Origin: Ruficoccus sp. ZRK36
Lineage (GTDB): Bacteria > Verrucomicrobiota > Verrucomicrobiia > Opitutales > Cerasicoccaceae
DNA length: 64,000 nt
Assembly: GCF_019603315.1 (NCBI RefSeq)
Contig: NZ_CP080649.1
Coordinates: 1,317,501 to 1,381,500, forward strand
Reading direction: 5' to 3'
Shown here one piece after another: positions 32,302 to 42,905 of the stretch; within the stretch, counting starts at the first letter, position 1; every line of letters starts with the position of its first letter. Made by a program: the position numbers and the translations under genes. The notes beneath the pieces are model-generated. The model had not been told where the DNA came from. It saw only the letters and a program-made list of their open reading frames with translations, and did no database searches.

Positions 32302-33569
32302 TAGCCGAGGAAGAGGCGGCGGATTTTATTCAGGCTGGTAATGAGTGCGTCGATTTCCTCGCGAGTATTATAAAAGGCGAAGGAGGCGCGGGTGGTGCCG
32401 GTCAGCCCGAAGCGCTCCCACAGCGGCATGGTGCAGTGGTGCCCGGTACGCACGGCGATGCCGTCCATATCGAGCATCGTGCCGATGTCGTTGGGGTGGA
32501 GCCCGTCGATCATAAAGGAAATGAGTGAGACCTTTTCGGCTGCGCGACCGTAAATGGTCAGCCCCTCTATCTGCTGAAGCTGGGCGGTGGCATAGGCGAG
32601 CAGGTCCTGCTCCTGGGCGGCGATGGCCTCATGGCCAATGCTGTCCAGGTAGTCAAAGGCGGCGGCCAGGCCGATGGCACCGGCGATGTTCGGAGTGCCT
32701 GCCTCGAAGCGCTCCGGCAGCCCGCGAAAGGTCGTCCCGGAGAAGCTCACCACGTCGATCATGTCACCACCGCCCTGATAGGGGGGCATGGCGCCGAGCA
32801 GGGCGGCCTTACCGTAGAGGACGCCGATCCCGGTGGGGCCGAAAATCTTGTGCCCGCTGCACACGAACCAGTCGCAGTCCAGATCGCGCACGTCGATCTT
32901 CATGTGGGCGCTGGACTGTGCCCCGTCCAGCAGGACTGGCACGCCCTTGGCGTGGGCTTTGGCGATCATGGCCTTGGCCGGATTGACCGTGCCGAGCGAG
33001 TTGGAGGCGTGGCAAAAGGCGGCCAGCTTCGTGCGCGGGCTGATGAGCTTTTCCCACTCTTCGACGAGTAGCTCGCCCTCATCTGAAATCGGGGCGACCA
33101 CGAGCTTGATGCCGAGGCGCGTTTCGAGCATCTGCCACGGGACGATGTTGGCGTGGTGCTCCATCACGGTGAGCAGCACCTCGTCACCCGCCTGGAGGTT
33201 GGCCCCGCCCCACGAGCTGGCCACGAGGTTAATCGCCTCGGTGGCCCCGCGGGTGAAGATACATTCGCGGGCCTCGGCGGCATTGAGATAGCGGGCCACG
33301 GTCTCGCGGGCGGCTTCGTAGGCACCAGTGGCCTCCTGGCTGAGCACGTGCACACCGCGGTGGATGTTGGCGTGCTCGTGGGCGTAGTAGTGCTCCAGGC
33401 GGTTGATGACGGCGCGCGGTTTTTGCGAGGAAGCACCGTTGTCGAGATAGATCAAGGGCTTGCCGTTGACCTCACGTCCGAGAATGGGAAAGTCCTGACG
33501 CCACGCTGCGATCGTTTCCGGAGAAGGCCGATCTGCGAGCAGGGTTTCTGTCTGCTTATTTGGAATCAT
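32301..33569 (-). CDS. sufS: Cysteine desulfurase SufS
   Basis: PLP enzyme that pulls sulfur from cysteine for Fe-S cluster assembly by the SUF system. 422 residues. Segments: GKPLIYLDNGASSQKP, HANIHRGVHVLSQEAT, TRGATEAINLVASSWG, TVMEHHANIVPWQ, the PLP lysine in SGHKIFGPTGIGVLYGK, and the catalytic cysteine in RTGHHCTMPLWERFGL. I place the start at 33569 (MIPNKQTE); 28 earlier codons are possible but lack family similarity. It is divergent from sufU with 112 bp between starts. No sufBCD in the window. The TAG stop forms part of a repeat hairpin. Confidence 0.95.
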   Translation of the reverse strand: MIPNKQTETLLADRPSPETIAAWRQDFPILGREVNGKPLIYLDNGASSQKPRAVINRLEHYYAHEHANIHRGVHVLSQEATGAYEAARETVARYLNAAEARECIFTRGATEAINLVASSWGGANLQAGDEVLLTVMEHHANIVPWQMLETRLGIKLVVAPISDEGELLVEEWEKLISPRTKLAAFCHASNSLGTVNPAKAMIAKAHAKGVPVLLDGAQSSAHMKIDVRDLDCDWFVCSGHKIFGPTGIGVLYGKAALLGAMPPYQGGGDMIDVVSFSGTTFRGLPERFEAGTPNIAGAIGLAAAFDYLDSIGHEAIAAQEQDLLAYATAQLQQIEGLTIYGRAAEKVSLISFMIDGLHPNDIGTMLDMDGIAVRTGHHCTMPLWERFGLTGTTRASFAFYNTREEIDALITSLNKIRRLFLG

Positions 33570-33681
33570 TCTTAGTTGAGAACCTAAATCAAAAACAGCA
33601 TCCCGCAAGCCAAATGCCGGAATTAATCGCACCGGAGTCCGCGATTGATTCACGGCTGCGGGCGTGATTGAGTTTAAGCTT

Positions 33682-34113
33682 ATGCCGCTGACTCCGGAGC
33701 TTTATCAGGAAATCCTGCTCGACCACAGCAAGCACCCGCGTGGGCAGGGGCTGCTGGCTGCGCCTGCCTACCGGGCCGAGGCTGAGAACCCGGAGGCCGG
33801 GGACAAGGTGCGGCTGACTCTGGAAACAGGTGCGGACGGTACCATCACTGCTGTGGGCTGGGAAGCGGCTGGAAGCGCCGTGCTGCGGGCCTCGTGCTCC
33901 CTCATGGGGGAGCGTATCCGTGGGCTGACGGTCCCCGAGGCACAGGCCTTGGCGGAGCGCTTTCGGAGCTTCCTGACCGGAGCTGAGCCGGACGAGGCGG
34001 AGACGGACTACTGGGAAGATGTGGCCGCGCTGGGAGGCATTCGCCACCTGCCGCCCCGCGTCAAGTGCGCCATGCTCCCGTGGCGGGCCCTGCTCGCCGT
34101 CGAGGGTGAGTGA
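33682..34113 (+). CDS. sufU: SufU-like Fe-S assembly protein with two metal ligands missing
   Basis: 143 residues of the SufU/NifU_N fold, expected to receive persulfide sulfur from SufS through a Zn site of three Cys and one Asp. LYQEILLDHSKHPRG matches the N-terminus and RVKCAMLPWRAL keeps the C-terminal Cys. However, the NPxCGD motif is NPEAGD (Cys to Ala) and the GxGC-type motif is AAGSAVLRAS (Cys to Ser). Only the Asp and one Cys remain. The insert between GD and the final Cys has normal length. It may be a structural or regulatory variant, or a true SufU elsewhere may serve SufS. I chose ATG 33682; a GTG at 33664 adds six residues. Confidence 0.82.
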   Translation: MPLTPELYQEILLDHSKHPRGQGLLAAPAYRAEAENPEAGDKVRLTLETGADGTITAVGWEAAGSAVLRASCSLMGERIRGLTVPEAQALAERFRSFLTGAEPDEAETDYWEDVAALGGIRHLPPRVKCAMLPWRALLAVEGE

Positions 34114-34114
34114 T

Positions 34115-34177
34115 GGCATTTTCTCCTGAAAATGCCTGGGTGACCCGTAGGATTACAGGTGCAGGACTCTGTCCTGC
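34115..34177. repeat. Hairpin locus H (sufU / membrane protein gap)
   Basis: Two perfect stems fill the gap between convergent genes. GGCATTTTC-TCCT-GAAAATGCC (34115-34136) begins one base after the sufU stop. GCAGGAC-TCT-GTCCTGC (34161-34177) ends on the first base of the CTA that is the TAG stop of the next gene, the same geometry as sufS at locus G. The sequences do not match modules elsewhere, but the stop-adjacent layout with 3-4 nt loops does. Confidence 0.7.
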
Positions 34178-34584
34178 TACTTCGTGAAGAGCCTTGCGAT
34201 GGAGGGCTTATTGAGCACGTACAGGGCCCAGGCGCTGGCTCCGATCCCCATCACGGTGACAAACCAGAAGTAGACCTGAAAGCCGACGGTCTGGCCGGGA
34301 GGATAGGGCTGGCTCCACCTGAGCAGGGCGAAGATCAGCGGCATCGCCGTAAAGACCAGGACGAAGACCGAGATGGTCAGAGTAAACAGGCGCCAGTAGG
34401 GCTTCAGTCGCAGGAGCCCGTAACCGGCCAGCAGCATCAGGATGAGGAAGTCGACATTGTGGCCACCCTGCATGGTTAGCGAAATGACGGTACGCACAAG
34501 CGCCAGCGCGCCCAGTGCGATCAGGATTCCGGCCAGGATGGTGAGCTCCTTGGGCAGATCAGAGGCGATTTTAGGGAATTTCAT
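34177..34584 (-). CDS. Small polytopic membrane protein
   Basis: 135 residues with four likely membrane helices at about residues 14-34, 44-62, 68-88 and 102-124. Short loops and a Lys/Arg-containing C-terminus (NKPSIARLFTK). No conserved family motif that I recognise. The TAG stop participates in a repeat hairpin. hisF lies 31 bp upstream on the same strand, so the two could share a transcript, but no functional link is evident. Confidence 0.62.
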   Translation of the reverse strand: MKFPKIASDLPKELTILAGILIALGALALVRTVISLTMQGGHNVDFLILMLLAGYGLLRLKPYWRLFTLTISVFVLVFTAMPLIFALLRWSQPYPPGQTVGFQVYFWFVTVMGIGASAWALYVLNKPSIARLFTK

Positions 34585-34615
34585 AGCTCAGAAACTAACG
34601 GGACTGGGCACGGGC

Positions 34616-35383
34616 TCAAGCCTCAAGCGGCAGTCGTACCGGAAGCCCGGCCGAGGCGATCTTTTCTTTAGCCTGCAGAATCGAGTACGTGCCAAAGTGG
34701 AAGATCGAGGCTGCGAGCACAGCACTGGCTTTGCCCTGCTGCAGCACATCAACGAGGTGGTCGAGGCTGCCCGCACCACCCGAGGCGATGACGGGGACTT
34801 CTACTGCCTCGCTCACGGCGCGCGTCAGCTCGATGTCGTAGCCGGCCTTGGTACCGTCCGCGTCCATGCTGGTGAGCAGGATTTCGCCAGCGCCGAGGCG
34901 CACGACTTCGCGCGCCCACTCGATGGCATCCCATTCCGTCTCGCGGCGTCCACCGTGAGTGAACACTTTCCATTTGCCGGGTGCTACATTCTTTGCGTCT
35001 ACGGCGACGACGATGCACTGGTTACCGAAAATGTCCGAGGCCTCGCGGATGAGCTGCGGGTTTTGCACGGCAGCGGTGTTGAGGGAGACCTTGTCCGCTC
35101 CGGCATTCAGCATGGCGCGGATGTCGTCCACGGTGCGCAGGCCACCGCCCACGGTCACGGGCATGAAGCACTCCGAGGCGGTGCGCTCGACTACCTCGCG
35201 CATGATCGCGCGCTCGTCGCTGGAGGCGGTGATGTCCAGAAAGACCAGCTCGTCCGCGCCCTGAGCCTCATAGGCTTTGGCCTGCTCGACGGGGTCGCCC
35301 GCGTCGATCAGGTTAACGAAATTCACGCCCTTGACCACGCGCCCGGCGTGGACATCGAGGCACGGAATGATGCGGACGCTCAC
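34616..35383 (-). CDS. hisF: Imidazole glycerol phosphate synthase subunit HisF
   Basis: Cyclase subunit that joins ammonia from HisH with PRFAR to make imidazole glycerol phosphate and AICAR in histidine synthesis. The 255 residues fit the family. The catalytic aspartates sit in [16 protein letters not shown] (Asp11-like) and [10 protein letters not shown] (Asp130-like). Other segments: [40 protein letters not shown] and [15 protein letters not shown] use the GTG start at 35383, with GGGCAG just upstream; 21 further codons are possible but are not part of the family. No other his gene is in the window. Confidence 0.95.
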   Translation of the reverse strand: MSVRIIPCLDVHAGRVVKGVNFVNLIDAGDPVEQAKAYEAQGADELVFLDITASSDERAIMREVVERTASECFMPVTVGGGLRTVDDIRAMLNAGADKVSLNTAAVQNPQLIREASDIFGNQCIVVAVDAKNVAPGKWKVFTHGGRRETEWDAIEWAREVVRLGAGEILLTSMDADGTKAGYDIELTRAVSEAVEVPVIASGGAGSLDHLVDVLQQGKASAVLAASIFHFGTYSILQAKEKIASAGLPVRLPLEA

Positions 35384-35489
35384 CTGCCCGCTGTTTGCCT
35401 TAGCATTCACGCCGCAAAGATTCGGCCCGTGCGCGTTCAGGCGCAAGCCGTAACTGACGCGCCGGGTGTCTTCGCGGGGCGAATCACGC

Positions 35490-36269
35490 TCAGAGCGTGA
35501 GCTTGAGCCCGTCGTAGGCCAGGTGGACGGTCTCGGGGAGCTTGGCCTCCCAGGTGGCGTGATCGACCTGGAAAGTCAGGTGCGTGAGCCAGCTCTGGGG
35601 GGCACCGATTTTGAGGGCGGCCTCGGTGGCCTCGTCGATGGTCATGTGGCTAGGGTGCTCGGTGGGGCGGAGCCCGTCCAGCACGACCGCTGCCGCGCCC
35701 TCGGCGAGTTCGTAGCCGCGCGGAGTGATCTCCTTGCAGTCGTTGTAGTAGACAAATTTGCTGCCGGTGGACTTTTCCACGAAGACCAGGCCCAGTGATT
35801 CAAAACCGCCGTGCGGGAGCAGGGTGGAGTAAATATCGCCGCCGGGGGTCTCCAGCTTTTCGGGCATGGGGATGGGGCGAAAGGCCGCGTAGCCCTTGCG
35901 GACGGGTTTGTCGCCGATGGCATAGGGGAACACCTGGCGCAGGCGGGTCAGGCCCTCCTCGGAGCTGTACACCTCCAGCGCGCTGAAGTTGCGCAGGTCG
36001 CAGAAGCGCCGCAGGTCGTCCATGCCCATGATGTGGTCGGCGTGCCCGTGGGTCAGGATAAAGGTATCGATCTGGCGTAGGTCATGGCGCAGGCACTGCA
36101 GCCGGAACTCCGGTCCGGCGTCGATCTGGACGTGCCAGCCGTCCATCACGATGTGCATGGCGCAGCGGGTGCGCCAGTTTTTCGTATTCGTCAGGTCGCA
36201 GCCCTCATTCTCGTGCGCGATCATGGGAACCCCCTGCGAGGTGCCCGTCCCTAAAAAAGTCACTTCCAT
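35490..36269 (-). CDS. MBL-fold metallo-hydrolase (PhnP-like phosphodiesterase)
   Basis: 259 residues of metallo-beta-lactamase fold. [16 protein letters not shown] starts the domain, and [16 protein letters not shown] near residue 77 is the metal-binding HxHxDH motif. Later histidines and an aspartate ([23 protein letters not shown]) complete the site. It resembles cyclic-phosphodiesterase PhnP and tRNase Z relatives, so it likely hydrolyses a phosphodiester, but the substrate is unknown. I reject the upstream extension to 36398 because the conserved N-terminus begins at 36269. 106 bp separate it from hisF. Confidence 0.83.
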   Translation of the reverse strand: MEVTFLGTGTSQGVPMIAHENEGCDLTNTKNWRTRCAMHIVMDGWHVQIDAGPEFRLQCLRHDLRQIDTFILTHGHADHIMGMDDLRRFCDLRNFSALEVYSSEEGLTRLRQVFPYAIGDKPVRKGYAAFRPIPMPEKLETPGGDIYSTLLPHGGFESLGLVFVEKSTGSKFVYYNDCKEITPRGYELAEGAAAVVLDGLRPTEHPSHMTIDEATEAALKIGAPQSWLTHLTFQVDHATWEAKLPETVHLAYDGLKLTL

Positions 36270-36433
36270 ATATCTAAGACTATCGAATACCTCCCCGGTG
36301 CCCAATAAAAGCAAAAAGCGTTCCGTGACGGACTCTTTACGCGCAGCGTGAGTTTGTCTCTTATTGGGGCTGTGGCTGTGTAAAAAACGGCTCAGCACTG
36401 GCCAGACGACGGAAAATAAGGCATCGTAGGGGC

Positions 36434-37138
36434 ATGAGCACCGAATCTCCGCGCAAGATCGTCCTGACAGGTATTACCCGTGGCCTGGGCCGTGCCCTGG
36501 TGGAAAAGTTTACGCGTCTCGGCCATACGGTCATCGGCTGCGGGCGACGGTTTGAGGCGGTGGAGGAGGTGCGACGCGCGCTCGATCCTTATCCCTACCT
36601 GTCCGTGGTGGATGTGCTCGACACCGAGTCTGTGCAGGCCTGGGCGCTCGATGTGCAGGACCGTTTCGGGGCACCGGATCTATTGATCAACAACGCCGCA
36701 GTGGCGCATCCGGGAAAGGCCTTCTGGGAGCTGTCGCAGGAGGATTACGATTCCGTTATCGATACGAATGTGAAAGGCCCGGCCAATGTCATGCGGGCCT
36801 TCCTGCCGGGGATGATCGCCCGCGGGAGCGGGATCGTGGTCAATATTAGCTCCGGGGTGGGGCGCTTTGCGGTGAAGAATTTCTCCGCCTATGTCGCCTC
36901 CAAGCATGCCGTCGAGGGGCTGAGCAAAGCCGTGGCGCTGGATTTGCCCAAGGGGCTGGCCTGCGTGCCGCTTTCTCCCGGCGTGGTGGATACCGATATG
37001 CTCAAAGCCCACTGGGGAGAGGAGCGCTCGGGGCAGGAGATTGATCCCGCCTCGTGGGCGGAAATCGCTGCGCCCTTTATTCTCGGCCTCACGCCAGCCG
37101 ACAATGGCAAATCTTTGAACACCTCCGAGGAGAGGTAA
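36434..37138 (+). CDS. Short-chain dehydrogenase/reductase
   Basis: 234-residue SDR of classical type. Cofactor motif TGITRGLGRALVEKF at the N-terminus, NNAAVAHPG at about residues 87-95, a catalytic Ser in NISSGVGRF, and the YxxxK pair in SAYVASKHAVEGLSKAV. The C-terminal half is shorter than many SDRs. The substrate cannot be read from the sequence. It is divergent from the MBL hydrolase and convergent with glnB. No operon partner. Confidence 0.86.
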   Translation: MSTESPRKIVLTGITRGLGRALVEKFTRLGHTVIGCGRRFEAVEEVRRALDPYPYLSVVDVLDTESVQAWALDVQDRFGAPDLLINNAAVAHPGKAFWELSQEDYDSVIDTNVKGPANVMRAFLPGMIARGSGIVVNISSGVGRFAVKNFSAYVASKHAVEGLSKAVALDLPKGLACVPLSPGVVDTDMLKAHWGEERSGQEIDPASWAEIAAPFILGLTPADNGKSLNTSEER

Positions 37139-37244
37139 AATTTTATACACTGGGCGATAGCGTTACCTGGGCGGAGACTGTGCGCAGTATGGGCCTGTAT
37201 CGGCCCTATGTCTCTCGCTGCGATGGATTTATCGCTGGTGGCAT

Positions 37245-37273
37245 AAAAAAACCGGGGTCCTTGCGGACCCCGG
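37245..37273 (-). terminator. Intrinsic terminator of amtB-glnB
   Basis: Perfect 9-bp stem CCGGGGTCC / GGACCCCGG with loop TTGC. On the minus strand it is followed by a run of U (A-run at 37245-37251). It lies 34 bp past the glnB stop. Confidence 0.92.
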
Positions 37274-37306
37274 CCTGTGAAATGACTCGCTAGAGAGGGA
37301 GGTGCC

Positions 37307-37663
<357 letters not shown>

Positions 37664-37709
37664 TTAGCATTCAGATAGGTTACGTGGAATCAAGGTAAAT
37701 TCCACCCGA

Positions 37710-39095
37710 TTAACCCTTCGTGGCGGGAGCGAAGTCCGGATAGGATTCCTGACCGTGCTCGCCGATGTCGAGGCCTTCGCTCTCTTCTTCTTCGCTCACG
37801 CGGACGCCCATGATGGCCTTGACGATGCCGAAGATGATGAAGGAGCAAATGAATGCAAAGGCGGAAATGGCCACCGTACCGATGAGCTGCGACATGAAGA
37901 AGCCGCCGCCCCAGATACCAACGGCGATCGTGCCGAAGTTACCGCAGATGCCGTGGACGGAGATAGCACCAACCGGGTCGTCGATCTTGATCTTGTCGAA
38001 GAACAGAACGGCGATCACGACGATGACACCAGCGATGACGCCGACGAGAACGGCAGACCACGGCGGGATCGTGTCAGCACCAGCGGTGATACCGACGAGA
38101 CCGGCGAGGATACCGTTGAGGCCCATGGAGAGGTCCGGCTTCTTGAGCAGGATCCAGGAGGTGAACATGGCACCGAGGCCACCAGCACAACCGGCGAGCG
38201 TGGTCGTCACGAAGACGAAGGACACGAGCTGCGGGTCAGCGCTGAGCACGGAACCACCGTTAAACCCGAACCAGCCGAAGAACAGCATGAACACACCGAT
38301 GGCAGCCAGCGGCATGGAGTGGCCGAGGATCGGCTTGACCTTACCGTTGACGTACTTGCCCTTACGAGCGCCCAGCAGGATAACAGCAGCCAAGGCAGCG
38401 TAACCACCGAAGGCGTGCACCAGCGAGGAACCGGCGAAGTCCATGAATTCCTTTTCACCGCCGCTGAAGTTGTTCAGCCAGCCGCCGCCCCATTCCCAGG
38501 AGCCCGTGATCGGGTAGATGAAGCACACCAGGATCGTGGCGTAGACCATGAAGCTGGAGAGCTTGATGCGCTCGGCCACGGCACCGGAGACGATGGTCGC
38601 AGCGGTAGCGGCGAACATGGCCTGGAAGATGAAGTCGGCCCAGTAGGTGTAGTCAGCGTAGGCGCTGGTCATGTTGCCGAAGATGTCTTCATCGGCGAAC
38701 ATGCTCGGGATCGGGCTGCCAGCGGCGAAGAAGCCGTTGAAGTCGCCCGGGTACATCGCGTTGAAGCCCCACAGAGCATACACGATGACGCCCATGCAGA
38801 CGATGAACACGTTCTTGAACAGAATGTTCACCGTGTTCTTGCTCTGGGTCAGACCGGTCTCCACGCAGGAGAAGCCGAGGTGCATGATGAAGACCAGCGC
38901 GGCGGAAATGAGGATCCACAGGTTGCTGACCGTGAAGTAGGCTGAAGCGGGGGTGCTCATGAAACCTTCGTAGGTTTCAAGGGCGGCGCCCTCGGTCAGT
39001 TTATCGACTTCCTGTGCCATGGAGGTGGAGCTGGCGATAAAGGCCAGGCCGAGTCCAAGCAGCAGAAACTTCCAGAATCTGAGTTTAGTTATCAT
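37710..39095 (-). CDS. amtB: Ammonium transporter
   Basis: Trimeric ammonium channel of the inner membrane. 461 residues with a cleavable signal peptide (MITKLRFWKFLLLGLGLAFI, cleavage near residue 27) and about eleven membrane helices. The pore histidines lie in SLVHAFGGYAALAAV and VGAISVHGICGNFGT, and the ammonium site tryptophan region is around FAATAATIVSGAVAERIK. A C-terminal cytoplasmic tail would contact PII, whose gene follows after 64 bp. The unit amtB-glnB is read from a sigma-54-type promoter at 39167-39183. Confidence 0.96.
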   Translation of the reverse strand: MITKLRFWKFLLLGLGLAFIASSTSMAQEVDKLTEGAALETYEGFMSTPASAYFTVSNLWILISAALVFIMHLGFSCVETGLTQSKNTVNILFKNVFIVCMGVIVYALWGFNAMYPGDFNGFFAAGSPIPSMFADEDIFGNMTSAYADYTYWADFIFQAMFAATAATIVSGAVAERIKLSSFMVYATILVCFIYPITGSWEWGGGWLNNFSGGEKEFMDFAGSSLVHAFGGYAALAAVILLGARKGKYVNGKVKPILGHSMPLAAIGVFMLFFGWFGFNGGSVLSADPQLVSFVFVTTTLAGCAGGLGAMFTSWILLKKPDLSMGLNGILAGLVGITAGADTIPPWSAVLVGVIAGVIVVIAVLFFDKIKIDDPVGAISVHGICGNFGTIAVGIWGGGFFMSQLIGTVAISAFAFICSFIIFGIVKAIMGVRVSEEEESEGLDIGEHGQESYPDFAPATKG

Positions 39096-39166
39096 GATAT
39101 TGTTTAGGGTTTGTTTGAAATCAGAGCGTTTCTGGTTTCACGTTTGAGTTTAGGCGTAGGCGATAT

Positions 39167-39183
39167 AGCAGCGTGCGTGCCAA
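39167..39183 (-). promoter_or_regulatory. Sigma-54 promoter of amtB-glnB
   Basis: On the minus strand TTGGCACG-CACG-CTGCT matches the consensus YTGGCACG-N4-TTGCW except for one base, with GG-N10-GC spacing as required. Transcription would start about 60 bp before the amtB ATG. Further upstream TGCACCA (39227-39233) resembles half of an NtrC enhancer site. This fits nitrogen control of the operon. Confidence 0.8.
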
Positions 39184-39412
39184 CACGCGCTCTCCACGGG
39201 GTAACGCCTAAAAAATGATCCCGATGTGCACCAATTTTACACAGCTTACTTTTTGTGCAAATGCGGTAAGTTGCTCGCTTTAAGCTCTTTTCGCATTCTG
39301 TCTTTTTCGCTCTGAGCGCCGGATAAAATTACGTTAAAAACGAAATCGGCGTCGAAAACAGGGCCTGAAACACTCCCTGCGAGAGGGGCCGGATATCGGT
39401 GTAATCGGGCAC
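39184..39412. other. Intergenic region upstream of amtB
   Basis: AT-richer than the genes on either side. It holds the TGCACCA half-site at 39227-39233 mentioned for amtB control. I see no gene or RNA. Together with the promoter it forms the 420-bp gap between amtB and aspS. Confidence 0.45.
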
Positions 39413-39448
39413 AAAAAAGCCCCGCTACAGCTTTTGCCGTGCGGGGCT
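39413..39448 (-). terminator. Intrinsic terminator of aspS
   Basis: Stem AGCCCCGC / GCGGGGCT with a 15-nt loop; on the minus strand followed by UUUUUU. It lies 68 bp past the aspS stop. Confidence 0.85.
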
Positions 39449-39515
39449 TTGGATAAAAATGAAGAGTCCTTTAGCTCTACTGTCGCCTGAGGCTTAATCT
39501 TTGTAGGGCCGGAGC

Positions 39516-41312
<1,797 letters not shown>

Positions 41313-41543
41313 GGCAGAAAAGCCACAGAGTCACGCAAAACCTGTCCCGTGAGGCAAGCGCGGAATTACGGAGGTGAAGGCAGGTGCCGGCCATGCGATC
41401 TTATCGGGCTTGAGTGAAGGCTCCCGGTATCCGGTTGTCGGAGTGCTCTGTTGGGGATATTCGAGAAAAGAGCTCGAAGGGTGTAACGTTATTTTGAAGA
41501 GCTTAATGGGGGCTGTTATCTATTGATAATACAGTTAGTTTTT

Positions 41544-41561
41544 GTAAGAATGGATTCTTAC
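41544..41561. promoter_or_regulatory. 18-bp palindrome upstream of a PEP-CTERM gene
   Basis: GTAAGAAT-GG-ATTCTTAC, a perfect inverted repeat, sits 23 bp before ATG 41585 and just after TATTGATAAT (41520-41529), a possible -10. It could be an operator or a leader hairpin. No U-run follows, so it is not a terminator. Confidence 0.5.
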
Positions 41562-41584
41562 CCTAAACCCCAGCCAACGAGATT

Positions 41585-42334
41585 ATGAACATCTTTACTG
41601 CGCTCGCAAGAGCCCTGTCATCTGCGCCGAAGCCCCTTCTGGCCCTGTGTGCCCTCGGCTCCCTCCTTGCTGTGCCCGCTGCTGACGCGGCGATCTCCAT
41701 TACCTTCACCTATGATTCCACTGCCGGGACGATCGTGATCGCCTCTGCGGGCTCGGCCCCGACCTCGACTACGGGGGGCGGCTCCGTCCTGGGCGATACG
41801 AGCGACGTTTTTTCAGGAGGGCTCTGGATCGATATTACGGGAGTCGTTATTGCCTCCAAAGAGGACAATATTCAGGCGGACGGCCCATGGCATACCGGTT
41901 CGGCGCTCTATCTCTACTCGGAATCCACGCAGAGTGAGTTGTCGATCGATCTGTATTTATACCTGAGCTCGTGGGAGGACGCGGGGCTGGCTGTGGCGAC
42001 CTCGACGGGCACAGACCTGATTTTGTCCTATGGCAGGACCGGGGATGCCGCTGATTTCCTGGTGAGGCACGACTCTGGCAGCGACAGCCTGACGCCTTGG
42101 GGTGACGGCACGATGACGCTGACGGAGACGACCGAGGGCGCGTTGGCTTCGCTCTGGGCTAACTTGTCAACGGTGGTCGGCGATGGGCTATATTACGCCA
42201 CGGCCTCAGATGCCGAACACCTTATCGACGTCACCCTCGTGGACTCTAATGTCCCCGAGCCGAGCACCTATGCAGCGATCCTCGGCGGTGCCTGCCTCCT
42301 GGTGATCGGTCTCAAGCGGGTGCGCCGTCGGTAG
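41585..42334 (+). CDS. PEP-CTERM sorted surface protein
   Basis: 249 residues with a signal peptide that ends near ADAAISITF (about residue 37), a beta-rich Ser/Thr-rich body, and the sorting signal VPEPSTYAAILGGACLLVIG followed by LKRVRRR. Expected to be cleaved by an exosortase and displayed on the surface. SITFTYDSTAGTIVIAS after the signal peptide resembles SFSYDPNTNTTTAYY in the protein at 43737-44291. The function is unknown. The next gene lies 3 bp away on the opposite strand (tail-to-tail). Confidence 0.83.
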   Translation: MNIFTALARALSSAPKPLLALCALGSLLAVPAADAAISITFTYDSTAGTIVIASAGSAPTSTTGGGSVLGDTSDVFSGGLWIDITGVVIASKEDNIQADGPWHTGSALYLYSESTQSELSIDLYLYLSSWEDAGLAVATSTGTDLILSYGRTGDAADFLVRHDSGSDSLTPWGDGTMTLTETTEGALASLWANLSTVVGDGLYYATASDAEHLIDVTLVDSNVPEPSTYAAILGGACLLVIGLKRVRRR

Positions 42335-42337
42335 GCG

Positions 42338-42793
42338 TTACGCCTCCGGCAGCAGCTTCGGGATCATTTCGTTGCGATAGCGGAAGATGGTCTCGACCTG
42401 GCGCTTGATGAACGGGTAGGCGAGGTCGCCCAAGGGGGTGAGGGGCAGCACATAGGTGACGTCGTCGAGGATGCGGGTGCGGCCGCTGTCGATCTCCTCG
42501 AAGCGGTGGCGATGGACCCAGCTGCGGTATGGGCCTTTGAGCTGCTCATCGACAAACTCATGTGGCGGGTCCCAGACCGGGATGTGGGTGCGCCAGCGCA
42601 TGGGCAGGCCGGAGATCTTTATGCGGTAGTCGATCAGCGTGCCGACCTTCATCTTGATCGGCAGCGGCGTGAGTATCTCGAACCCGAGACTCGGCGGGGT
42701 GATGCGCTGGAGGTTCTCAGCCTTGGAGAAAAAGTCGAACACCTCCCCGATAGGCAGGGGCAGCTCCAGCTCGGCATGCAGATGGTGACGCAT
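42338..42793 (-). CDS. SRPBCC/START-like ligand-binding protein
   Basis: 151 residues of the helix-grip fold found in polyketide cyclases, coenzyme Q-binding proteins and lipid transfer proteins. ELELPLPIGEVFDFFSKAENL at the N-terminus and ITPPSLGFEILTP, then PHEFVDEQLKGPYRSWVHRH and TYVLPLTPLGDLAYPF are typical. It probably binds a hydrophobic ligand in the cytoplasm. No partner gene is obvious; a PEP-CTERM gene ends 3 bp away. Confidence 0.8.
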   Translation of the reverse strand: MRHHLHAELELPLPIGEVFDFFSKAENLQRITPPSLGFEILTPLPIKMKVGTLIDYRIKISGLPMRWRTHIPVWDPPHEFVDEQLKGPYRSWVHRHRFEEIDSGRTRILDDVTYVLPLTPLGDLAYPFIKRQVETIFRYRNEMIPKLLPEA

Positions 42794-42905
42794 GCGAAGA
42801 ATTATAGCCGCGCCGGCCCTTAAAATAAAGCGCTGCGGGCGGATTGTTGGTCTGAGGTGAAATTCATCCTTTTCGTGTGAGGGACGGCTTCTTACAATCG
42901 GACTT

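Noticed and set aside
37755-38945. 396-residue frame antisense to amtB
   Set aside because: Very biased composition (Asp, Glu, His, Thr); amtB on the opposite strand has all its family motifs.
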